Below are positions 1 through 8,306 of a stretch of DNA of 64,000 nucleotides, in pieces. Origin of the DNA: JAWKTV01 sp041398905 (lineage in GTDB: Bacteria; Planctomycetota; Planctomycetia; Planctomycetales; Planctomycetaceae); contig JAWKTV010000001.1 of assembly GCA_041398905.1 (NCBI GenBank), positions 186,001 to 250,000 on the forward strand, written 5' to 3'. The first letter of the stretch is position 1; each line of letters begins with the position of its first letter. The notes under the pieces were generated by a model, which worked only from the letters and a program-made list of their open reading frames with translations, did not search any database and had not been told where the DNA came from. Position numbers and translations under genes: made by a program.

Positions 1-1
1 G

Positions 2-721
2 GGCAAGGGATACCTGCCGCATCCGCACCCGCGAGCCGCTTACGCGGCGATGGTGACGCGGATGGACCGCGACATCGGCCGGTTGATGGACCTCGTCAGC
101 GAACTGGGTCTGAAAGAAGAAACGATCTTCGTATTCACTTCGGACAACGGCCCGACCTACGACCGGCTTGGCGGGTCGGACTCCGAGTTCTTCGCCTCGG
201 CCGGGCCGCTGCGGGGACTCAAAGGTTCGATCTACGAGGGGGGAATTCGTGTGCCGCTGGTGGTGCGTTGGCCGGGCCACGTGCCCGCCGGCAGCGAGTC
301 AGACCTCCCAACCGCGTTCTACGACTGGATGCCGACGTTGATGGACCTGATCGGAAAGCCAGAAACGACACCCGCTTCGTCGGACGGTCTGTCGTTCGCC
401 TCGACGCTGTTGGGACGCGGCGATCAGCAGTCGCCGCACGAGTACCTGGTTTGGGAGTTTCCAGGCTACGGCGGTCAGCAGGCGGTACGCATGGGTGACT
501 GGAAGGGGGTGCGTCAGAATCTGCTGGTGAAGAACGCGAAGCAGCGAAACACTGAATTGCAGATCGAGCTGTACAACCTCAAAGAGGATGTCGGCGAGAG
601 TCGAGACGTGGCGGCTGAGCACCCGGAGGTGGTGGCGGAGATCGCAAAGATCATGCGTGCCGAACATACCGTCTCGAAGCTGTTTCCCTTCCCGCCGCTG
701 GATGCACTGGCGGCGGAGTAG
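2..721 (+). CDS. Sulfatase, C-terminal part (cut by window start)
   Basis: This is the last 239 codons of a type I sulfatase (alkaline-phosphatase superfamily), which hydrolyses sulfate esters, usually on polysaccharides, after export. The frame is open from base 2. Visible family marks are the conserved stretch around MDRDIGRL, the TSDNGPTY segment (the metal-site DNG), the LRGLKGSIYEGGIRVP block typical of arylsulfatases, and a C-terminal half with WKGVR and ELYNL, as in choline/aryl-sulfatases. The catalytic Cys/Ser-x-Pro-x-Arg site lies upstream of the window, so the maturation type cannot be read. Planctomycetes carry many such genes. The family assignment is firm; the substrate is unknown. 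Confidence 0.93.
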   Translation, partial: GKGYLPHPHPRAAYAAMVTRMDRDIGRLMDLVSELGLKEETIFVFTSDNGPTYDRLGGSDSEFFASAGPLRGLKGSIYEGGIRVPLVVRWPGHVPAGSESDLPTAFYDWMPTLMDLIGKPETTPASSDGLSFASTLLGRGDQQSPHEYLVWEFPGYGGQQAVRMGDWKGVRQNLLVKNAKQRNTELQIELYNLKEDVGESRDVAAEHPEVVAEIAKIMRAEHTVSKLFPFPPLDALAAE

Positions 722-1119
722 GCTGGAGCACCCGCAGGGTTTCGCAAAGGCTGAGACGGGCTGGGCGAGGCCTGGCGGTCGACTGCGTCAGCGGACGCCT
801 TGGAATGTCGGGGCGCGGCCTGAACGGCGACTCGCTGCAGAACGTCCTCGAGACCGCCATCGCGGACACGCTCAGCCCCCCGGTCGCAGTCCTGGCAGCC
901 GGGGGACTGCTGCTTGCGCTTCGCTTGCATGCTGACGAACAGCGTAACGCCCGCAAGCGCTGTTGACGGTTCTGGTGCTGACCGGTCGCTCTCATTGTGT
1001 CGGGTCGCTCAACGAGAATTGACCTGATTTTCGGCTTTTCTGCTTGACGACGCCCGTCGAGTATTCATAGGATTCTGTTGTTGAGACTGAGTCTCAGGTT
1101 CAGGTGCTGGAGCTTCCCC
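722..1119. other. Intergenic region before the BFD-like gene
   Basis: About 400 bases without a convincing gene until the ferredoxin start. Only a 53-codon frame (805-966) with one hydrophobic stretch was seen; it has no placed ribosome site and no recognisable family. The right end carries the promoter and palindrome of the next gene. Confidence 0.5.
1044..1096 (+). promoter_or_regulatory. Promoter with Fur-type 7-1-7 palindrome
   Basis: TTGACG (1044-1049) and TAGGAT (1068-1073), 18 bases apart, form a plausible sigma-70 promoter. Just downstream, 1082-1096 reads TGAGACTGAGTCTCA, a perfect 7-1-7 inverted repeat. Its layout and outer bases match Fur boxes (TGATAAT-N-ATTATCA in Bacillus, TGAGAAT-N-ATTCTCA in gamma-proteobacteria). 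It would lie at about the transcription start, a typical repression position. Iron control fits the downstream BFD-like gene. The palindrome is seen directly; Fur binding is inferred. Confidence 0.6.
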
Positions 1120-1332
1120 GTGGCCGCTACCGTCGTCGAAACCGTTGACCCGCTCGTTTGCCGCTGCTTGCAGGTTCGGCAGTCGACCGTCTCCGATTGT
1201 GTTCAGCTTTATGGGGCCGAGTCGTTGCAGGATGTCCGCAGTCAGTGCGGCGCAGGTGGCGGATGCAACTCCTGCCATCGCAAGATTCGCGACTTCATTG
1301 CCGCACATCGGGCGCGAGCTGAGCAAGCCTGA
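1120..1332 (+). CDS. BFD-like [2Fe-2S] protein (bacterioferritin-associated ferredoxin family)
   Basis: A 70-residue protein consisting of a single BFD-like [2Fe-2S] domain. The four cluster ligands are visible as C14-x-C16 (VCRCLQV) and C49-x-x-C52 (GGGCNSCH), with the usual GAESLQDV helix between them. In the Bfd family such proteins reduce bacterioferritin so that stored iron can be released when iron is scarce. GTG at 1120 was chosen because a GGAG ribosome site lies at 1109-1112 with 7-base spacing; an upstream in-frame TTG (1078) would read through the Fur-like palindrome. No bacterioferritin gene is in view. It converges on ddl with a 38-base gap. Domain secure; physiological partner inferred. 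Confidence 0.85.
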   Translation: MAATVVETVDPLVCRCLQVRQSTVSDCVQLYGAESLQDVRSQCGAGGGCNSCHRKIRDFIAAHRARAEQA

Positions 1333-1370
1333 GTTCGCGGGGTTTCGCCGGGCCGCTGTCTCGGCGGGGA

Positions 1371-2375
1371 TTAGTGCTGAAATCTCTGCAGTGCCAATCG
1401 GCACTCCTGCTCGCAGAGCTGGCCCAGGTCGAGGCCCATGCACGCGGCCGACTTGGGAACGAGGCTGTGGCCGGTCATGCCGGGAGAGGTGTTGACTTCC
1501 AACACGAACGGCTCATCAGCGGCGTTGACGCGGAAATCGACCCGGCACAATCCCTGCCCGCCAATGGCTTCGACCGCCCGTACCGCGAGCGCCTGTAGCG
1601 TCGTCAGCAGGTCGAAGTCATCGATCGAGTCGACGCGGTAGGTGGTCTCGCCGGTCTCGTACTTGGCGGCATAGTCGTAGAAGCTGGCGGCCGGAACGAC
1701 CTCAATGCCCGGCAGCGGCTCGCGATCCCAGACGGGGACGGTCCATTCACGGCCCGGAATGAACTGTTCGAGCAGCGTCGCCTCTCCCAGGCTCTGGCTG
1801 CGGGCGATCGCTTCCGGCAGTTGCTCGGGTGCCTGCACGATAGTGACCCCGATGCTCGACCCCTGAGCATCCGGCTTGACGACGGCCGGGTAGCCGAGTG
1901 CATCGGCCAAATCGCGAGCTTCGTCGGTTGTGGTGTCGGCGGTGATGCGGTGCCCCGCCGCGATTGGAACGCCGGCCGCGGCAAGGGCGAGTCGCGTCTC
2001 CCACTTGCTGAAGGCCACTCGACTGGCGGCGGCGGCGGACCCGGTATAGGGGACGCCCCGCTGGTCGAGGAGTTCCTGCGCCTGCCCATCCTCGCCGAAG
2101 GTGCCGTGCAGGGCGTTGAAGACGATGTCGACGCCATCAAGCGTCAACGCCGCGAGGTGCTGACGGGCGGCTGCGAGTTTCGCGGCCATCGCATCGCTGG
2201 CGGCGGCGTCTGCGGGGAGCGGATCGCAGCGGGTGACGTTGTGGCCAAGCTGTTCGAGCGCGTCGGCGACGGCATTGCCGCTGGCGAGACTGACTTCGCG
2301 TTCCGCCGAGGGACCGCCGAGCAGCACGACGATGTTCAGCGGCGCAGGGCGTTTGGTCGCGGTCTTGCGAGGCAT
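1371..2375 (-). CDS. ddl: D-alanine--D-alanine ligase
   Basis: An ATP-grasp enzyme that joins two D-alanines for the peptidoglycan stem peptide in the cytoplasm. At 334 residues it has the usual length. The N-terminal GGPSAEREVSLASG loop, the ATP-binding KPDAQGSSIGV segment, the central EQFIPGREWTVPV strand and the C-terminal EVNTSPGMTGHS metal/phosphate loop are all intact. The ATG at 2375 starts directly before the MPRKTATKRP lead. It is the last gene of a leftward group of three (amidohydrolase, membrane protein, ddl). With murD at 49.9-51.2 kb it indicates that this planctomycete makes peptidoglycan. Confidence 0.96.
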   Translation of the reverse strand: MPRKTATKRPAPLNIVVLLGGPSAEREVSLASGNAVADALEQLGHNVTRCDPLPADAAASDAMAAKLAAARQHLAALTLDGVDIVFNALHGTFGEDGQAQELLDQRGVPYTGSAAAASRVAFSKWETRLALAAAGVPIAAGHRITADTTTDEARDLADALGYPAVVKPDAQGSSIGVTIVQAPEQLPEAIARSQSLGEATLLEQFIPGREWTVPVWDREPLPGIEVVPAASFYDYAAKYETGETTYRVDSIDDFDLLTTLQALAVRAVEAIGGQGLCRVDFRVNAADEPFVLEVNTSPGMTGHSLVPKSAACMGLDLGQLCEQECRLALQRFQH

Positions 2376-2472
2376 GATGGCGTTAACAGTAGTGAGGAGA
2401 AAACGAGGCGAGCCGAGTCTCGCAGAACGGTCCGGGCAGACCCATCCGGGCGCCCGCCGCTCCGCGAGTCCG

Positions 2473-2994
2473 TCAGGTGCCAGGTTCGCCGGTTCGGGAT
2501 TCCATCAGGACATCCTCCGGGAGCGAACCTGCCAGCGGAAGCGGGAACTTGTCGATCGGCCCGGCGACGCGCCAGTTGGTGGTGAGCCGTTCTGGGTCGT
2601 TATATGTCAGGAAGATCTCAAAGACCTGATACTTGCTGATGTCGATCTTCCGTCGGGCGATCTCCGTGAGGCGGTTGGCAGCCTCACGGGCCTGCTGCTC
2701 GGCGGATCGCGGATCGAAGTCGACCCGAATGATGATCCGCATGACGCTGGGGTGGCCGGGCAGGTGGCTTTTGTGTGTGCCGCCGATGGCGCGGGGCGTA
2801 CTTTCGGGAAACTCGGCGGCGATCGCGGCCTGCAACGGGCGGAACTCGCGGGTGTACAGCTCCCAGTAGGCGAACATGATGCCGGTCATCACGACCCCGA
2901 AACCGAGCATGAGGAACACGAGCGCACGACCGCCGAATCGCCGACTGTCGGCGAGCGCGTTGTCGACGGGTGGGGTGGAGGTTTCGCTGGTCAT
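2473..2994 (-). CDS. Single-pass membrane protein of unknown function
   Basis: A 173-residue protein not matched to a named family. A polar N-terminus of about 22 residues is followed by one strong membrane helix (ALVFLMLGFGVVMTGIMFAY, about residues 24-43) and a soluble C-terminal domain of about 125 residues. That domain has alternating hydrophobic strands (VMRIIIRVDF, YQVFEIFLTY) and an Ala/Arg-rich helix. The topology is probably N-in with the domain outside the inner membrane. It lies 41 bases after the amidohydrolase stop and 97 bases before ddl on the same strand, so co-transcription is likely. A real gene by codon pattern and placement; no function can be claimed. Confidence 0.75.
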   Translation of the reverse strand: MTSETSTPPVDNALADSRRFGGRALVFLMLGFGVVMTGIMFAYWELYTREFRPLQAAIAAEFPESTPRAIGGTHKSHLPGHPSVMRIIIRVDFDPRSAEQQAREAANRLTEIARRKIDISKYQVFEIFLTYNDPERLTTNWRVAGPIDKFPLPLAGSLPEDVLMESRTGEPGT

Positions 2995-3034
2995 GGTGAG
3001 AGGGCGGAGTCAGCGGATCGGCAGGACAGTCATT

Positions 3035-4196
3035 TCAACGCGGAGGATGTCCGTGTCGGTCGAGACACGCCCGCACGCCGGGGATGAGCCGGGCGGCGTT
3101 CTCATTGTAGACCTTTTTCAGGACGTCGTCGGGTAGTCCCAGCCCATAGATGTTCCACAGTCCCTGAGGCGGGAATGGGTTGTCCTCGTAGGGGAAGTTC
3201 TCGTCCCAGGTTTCCAGGAAGCGGAAGTGCGGAATGAGTTCCGTCATCGGTGGAACGCCGTCAGTGCCGAACAGGATGCGGTCGGCGTACTTCAGAAAGA
3301 ACTTGCGGGCAGTGTAGGGCTGACGCCCCAGCTCGGCGACTCGGGCGGCGATCTCGACGTGCATGTTCGGATAGTGGTCGAGGTACCCGCCGAGCTTCGC
3401 GAGGTCTTCCGGAACATCCGCCATGTGCGCGCAGATGAACGTCGTTCGGGTGTGTCGGGCGATCACCCGGTTGCGGGCGTCGATCAACTCCTGGTGTTCG
3501 GGAAATTCGTCGCCGTAGAAGCTCCATTCGGGGTGGCGGTACAGCTCCTCCCAGCGTTCGTTGCGTTCGTCGGTCGGGGTGAAGAAGGCAATCGGGTCCG
3601 CAGTATGCCAGAGGACCGGCACGCCAAGTTCGCCCGCCCGCTGCCAAACGGGGTCGAACCGCGGATCGTCGGGGGTCACGAGCGATCCATCGACGTTCTT
3701 GACGAGCAGGCCAAGGTCCTTAAGCAGCTTCAGGCCGCTCGCACCCTGCCTGACGGCGAGGCTGAGTTTGTCCGCCATGCGTCCCCCAAAGCCGGGCTGG
3801 TTGACGTCCCATGTCGCGGGGTCGTCGGGGTCGCCATCGCCCATGTAGTCCATGCGGACGAACACGACGAATCGTCCGGGATGCCGCGAGGTGAGCGCGT
3901 CGTAGTGTTCGAGAAACCGCGGCCCGGCCTTGCCATCGAGGCTGATGCTGCAGGCGATGTTCGCCTCCTCCATGACGGCGACCATCTCGTCGATTTCCTC
4001 GCTGGTGAGTTGACCGGGGTGTGAATGCACATTGACGCAGGGAAACTTGGACCTCGTGAGGATCTGTTCCTCCACTTTGAGGGCGGGCGCCGGGGCGAAA
4101 CTCATCCAGATAGATGCGGCGGGGGCGTTCGGGCGGGGCCGCGTCATCGGCGATGGCGGGCACGGCGAACATCGCAGGAACCAGCCAGGCGACCAT
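3035..4196 (-). CDS. Secreted amidohydrolase (amidohydrolase-2 family), one frameshift
   Basis: A metal-dependent TIM-barrel hydrolase of the amidohydrolase-2 family (decarboxylase/lactonase-like). Ligand motifs are visible: NVHSHPG at the barrel start, LWHTADP and ICAHMAD histidines, and the late LFGTDGVPP aspartate. The true N-terminus is in another frame: ATG at 4196 begins MVAWLVPAMFAVPAIA-DD, a short signal peptide with an AIA cleavage site. This frame must shift by one base at about 4085-4100 (GC-rich run) to enter the main domain. The length of 1162 bases is 3n+1, which fits one extra base. The corrected protein is about 386 residues. It heads the trio with the membrane protein and ddl. 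Substrate unknown. Confidence 0.82.
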
Positions 4197-4497
4197 CGCG
4201 GCCCCCGCTGCGGCGTGTCAGCGCGGTAGCGCGGACCAGTAACGATCGAGCACACTAACGCTAGGCGTTTTTCAGAAAGTGCAGATCAGAGAATCGGCAA
4301 TGAAAGAGTGACGGTCGATTGGGGGCGACTGCGGCTGATGACCGGTTCGGGGACATCGCTGGCGAAACAATAGAACTTGACTGGCCGTATGCACAGCCGG
4401 CGAGTCGATTGACGCGGTACCGCTTGCCATGGAAAACATGAACATTGGTTGATCGATTATCACCAAGCCGCCATCCGCAGCCAAACAGGGATTCACC
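4197..4497. other. Divergent intergenic region
   Basis: About 300 bases between the leftward amidohydrolase and the rightward esterase. It must hold promoters for both. No clear hexamer pair, palindrome or small gene was recognised. Confidence 0.5.
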
Positions 4498-6607
4498 ATG
4501 CGCCCAGCGAAGTCCGCGATGCTAACCAGTCTGTTGTTGGGGCTTCTCGCTGTACTGGCCGACGCCTGCCGGCTCCCGGCGGCGGACAATCCGGACATGG
4601 AATTGACGCGCGTGTTCGGTGATGGCGTCTGCGAGGACGTGCGGCTCGAACGGCTGCGGACGCTGAACGACAAACTGCACCCCTGGAGCCCGCCGGACTC
4701 CCGAGAGGCCTGGGACGCTGAACGGGAACGCATCCAAAGGCAGGTCTCGGTGGCGCTGGGGCTATGGCCGATGCCCGCGAAGACGCCGCTCCGGCCGGTC
4801 ATTCATTCGCCCGTTGAGAAGGCAGGCTACACCGTCTACCGGGTCTACTTCGAGAGCCGGCCAGGGTTGTATGTGACCGGCAGCCTGTACCGACCCGCCA
4901 ACGACTTCCCGGGACTGCGGCCGGGGGTGCTTTGCCCACATGGTCACTGGGCTGATGGTCGCTTCTACGACGCCGGCGATGCCGCCGCGAAGAAGCAGAT
5001 CGAGCAAGGCGCGGAGGTGTTTGACGCGGCGGCCCACTCGCCGCTGCAGGCCCGCATGGTACAGCTCGCCCGCATGGGCTGCGTTGTGTTCCACTACGAC
5101 ATGATCGGCTACGCCGACGCCGGGCCGCTCGATCACCGCACCGGCTTCAATGATGCGCGGGCCGAACTCGAGTCCGAGAACATCATGGGGCTGCAAACGT
5201 GGAACTCGATCCGCGCGCTCGACTTTATCGAGAGTCTCGACGGCGTCGATCCCGACAGGCTGGCGGTCACGGGAGCGAGCGGAGGCGGTACGCAGACGTT
5301 TCTGCTGGCCGCGCTCGATGACCGCCCCGACGTGCTGTTCCCGGCGGTGATGGTTTCGACCGCGATGCAGGGGGGGTGCGTTTGCGAGAACGCGAGCTAC
5401 CTGCGGCTGGGGCTGAACAACGTCGCGCTCGCGGCCCTCGCCGCACCCCGGCCAATGGCGATGAGCGGCGCGGACGACTGGACGATCGACATTGAAACCC
5501 TCGGCCTACCGGAACTGAAGCAGGTGTACGGCTTCTACGACCGGCCGGAACTGGTCGATGCGAAGTGCTGGCCGCAGTTCGGTCACAACTACAACCTGCA
5601 CGCGCGAACGATGATGTACACATGGTTCAACCAGCATCTTAAGCTTGGACTCGATGAACCGATCGAGGAGCGGGACTTCGAGCGTCTCAGTCGGGATGAA
5701 CTGACGGTGTTCACTGTGGAGCATCCGCGTCCCGACGACGCGCTGCTGGCGGAGCAGTTGCGGGCTCGGCTGACGGAGGAGAACCGGATTCGGTTCAACG
5801 AACTGCTGGACGGCCCACGCGAGGAGTACCGCCACGTTGTCGGCGGGGCGGCGGAGGTGCTGGTGGGGTCTCGTTGGCCGCTGGATGTCGCATTGAGCGG
5901 ACGTTCGCAGCAGCGTTTGGCCGACGGAACCAACCTGGAGGCCGGCACATGCGAGGTGGTCGGCTCCGGCGAGCAAGTTCCGTTCGTCCGGCTCACACCG
6001 GCCAAGCCGAATGGTCAGGTCGTGCTGTGGATTGACGAGGCTGGCAAGCAGGCGGCTGTTCCAGCCGTCGGGCGAGCCTGTCGCCGCCGTGCAAGAACTG
6101 TTGGACCAGGGGACGACGGTCGCCAGCGGTGATGTCTTCCTGACGGGCGAGTTGCGGCCGGCGGGTGACGACGCCGGCCTCCGCAAGGTGGACGGAAACT
6201 TTGCCGGGTACACCTTTGGCTACAATCGCCCGTTGCTGGCTCACCGCGTCAGGGACGTTCTCTCCCTGGTTGAGGGTGTATCGTCGCAAGCGAGCCCGAA
6301 CGGCAAGCCGATGGAACTCCGTGGTATCGGCGCGGCGGGGTTTGGGTGACGCTGGCGAGCGGCTTGTGCGGCGGCGGTCTCGAAGGTGACGGCCGACCTC
6401 GACCAGTTCGCGTTCTCGAAGATCGACAAACTGGAGGACCCGAACCTGCTACCGGGCGCGCAAGTTTGGTGGTCTGGGCGGCCTGGCTGCAGCGGGGAGT
6501 GTCAGGAGTACGAGTTCACAGGCGTCGGTCCGGAAACCGACCGCGAGCTGGAACCGCTTCGTCGGGCTGGAGCGACTGTGCGGATTGTCGAAGCTGCCGA
6601 TCGCTGA
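4498..6607 (+). CDS. Secreted alpha/beta hydrolase (acetyl-xylan-esterase-like), 3' end frame-broken
   Basis: A secreted hydrolase with an N-terminal signal peptide (MLTSLLLGLLAVLADA), a PHGHW oxyanion-loop motif, the nucleophile elbow TGASGGGTQT (Ser at about residue 261), an SGADDWT acid segment and a late FGHNYN histidine. This looks like the large planctomycete family related to acetyl-xylan esterases, which would deacetylate polysaccharides in the periplasm. The first frame is clean to about 6045. After that the family sequence continues only by changing frame at about 6050, 6345, 6377 and within 6465-6580 (for example GYNRPLLAHRV, then VTADLDQFAFSKI, then ARKFGGLGGLAAAG). The end at 6607 is approximate. 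The many breaks are either assembly indels or real decay of the C-terminal domain. Confidence 0.7.
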
Positions 6608-6815
6608 TTTTGACGATACGGGAAGCTGGTGGCAGGGGAGCGGGGCATCGGCCTCGGGTCCAATGGCGAGCGTGCCGTCACCCGGATTGTCCTCGTGGGC
6701 GTCCGCGTTGACCGACCGGAATAACCCGGCAGAGACGATGAAATCTGTCGGGTTCGGGTAAGGATTCGCCCACAAGTCGGCTGTTGGCCGGTAGAATAAT
6801 TCCGGAGGAGATTCC

Positions 6816-8199
6816 ATGCCGGACCGTCAATCAACCGCAACAGCATCGCCAGCATCGGACCTCGAAACCGGTCGCTGGATCTGGCCGTTCCAGATCCTCG
6901 AGCGCATCGGAGAAGGGGGCATGGGGCAGGTGTACCGTGCGCAGTATGTGCCACGAAAGATTGACGTTGCGCTGAAGATGGTCCCCGCCGAGGTGACCGA
7001 TCCGACGACACTGGCGCGGTTCGAGCGCGAGATGGAGGTGCTGAAGGACCTGAAGCATCCCCACATTGTCCGCACGTTCGGCGGAGTCTCCGAAGACAAG
7101 CAGCGCTTCTACGCGATGGAGCTGATGCCCGCGGGAACGCTGGAAGACGAATTGCAGGAACGTGGCAAGTTGAGCTGGGAGAAGGTCGTCGAGTACGGCG
7201 GACAGATGTGTGCCGCCCTGGATTACCTGCACTCCAAAGGTGTCGTGCATCGGGATGTGAAGCCGAGCAACTTCCTGAAGACGAACGATGGCCGCATCAA
7301 GCTGAGCGACTTCGGTCTGGCGAGCGTCGTGGCGGCACGCAAAATCACCGCGGAAGGCCGTACGGCGGGGACGTTTCTGTACATGGCCCCGGAGCAGATT
7401 CGCGGCGGCAATGTGCTGCCGCAGACGGATCTCTACGCGCTGGGCTGCGTCCTGTTCGAGTTGCTGACTGGACGTCCGCCACTGGTGGGTGAGACACCGG
7501 CCGCCACTCTCCACAAGCATTGCCAGACCATCCCGCCACGGGTCACTGAGTACGCGCTGGACTGCCCCGCTTCGCTCGATCGCATTGTGTCGAAGCTGCT
7601 GCAGAAGAAGCCCGAAGATCGTTACGGTTCCGCCGCGGAGGTCGCTCGGGACCTCGCGCTGGTCACGCAGGCGATCGAGGTCTCCAGCTCCCGTCAGCAG
7701 GACAACCGCGCGCGGGTTGGAAATGAACTCGTTCGCGAGCGCCCCGGCGCCAACGATCAGGAAACCCGTACGGAGGCGGTTCAGGTTCCGCTGGGTCATC
7801 AAGTCCCGCGCTGGCGACTGTACGTCGAGCTGGGCGGCGGAGTACTGCTGTTGGCGATGCTGGCGTGGGTGGCCAGTTTGCGAAGTACCTTGTCACACGC
7901 CGAGCGCGCTGAGACGTTATGGGTCCAGGCCCTGCGGCAGGGGGAGGCCCCGGTGCGGATCGCGGCGGCGCTGGCACTCGGCGAGATTGGCACTGAAGAA
8001 GCGTTGATGCCGCTGGCGAAAACGCTGGCGGACAAGTCGGTCGATGCCAGCGTGCGAGCGGCGGCGGCGAAGGGCCTGGGGAACGCCGGCGATCCGGCGC
8101 GCCTACATCCCCGCCTTGATCAAGACCCAGAAGGAAGACGAAAGTAGTGAAGTCCGAACGGCCGCCGGCACCGCGCTCAAGAAGCTGCAAGGCGGATAG
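6816..8199 (+). CDS. Ser/Thr protein kinase with membrane helix and HEAT repeats, one frameshift
   Basis: A Hanks-type kinase. Residues 25-290 form the kinase domain with the glycine loop GEGGMGQVY, lysine in VALKMV, catalytic VHRDVKPSN, SDFGLA and the APE motif MAPEQ. One membrane helix follows (GGGVLLLAMLAWVASL, about residue 345). The part beyond the membrane contains HEAT/PBS-lyase repeats (AALALGEIGTEEALMPL; AAAKGLGNAGDPA). The frame breaks at about 8092-8104. One base removed restores a last repeat (YIPALIKTQ ... TALKKLQGG) ending at 8199; the total of 1384 bases is 3n+1. The HEAT part is probably an extracytoplasmic sensor or docking module (inference). It is followed directly by a second kinase gene. 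Confidence 0.85.
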
Positions 8200-8306
8200 T
8201 CGTGGCGGCGGCTGGCCGACTCGGCCCAGCCTGACGCTCCCAATATGCGGATGGTGGGCCAACGGTTCAGCGCGGTGTCTTGTCCGCTTGGATGATCTGC
8301 CCGGTC

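Noticed and set aside
805..966. A 53-codon plus-strand frame with one hydrophobic stretch after the sulfatase gene
   Set aside because: No ribosome site at a sensible distance, the frame is also open far upstream, and there is no recognisable family. Weak resemblance to a membrane peptide only.
1009..1443. 144-codon minus-strand frame opposite the BFD-like gene
   Set aside because: It is the shadow of the BFD gene, whose CxC/CxxC motif is unambiguous. The minus product is low-complexity and overlaps the ddl end.
6449..6817. 122-codon minus-strand frame opposite the esterase 3' end
   Set aside because: Reads partly protein-like, but the plus strand carries identifiable esterase family sequence there, and no family fits the minus product.
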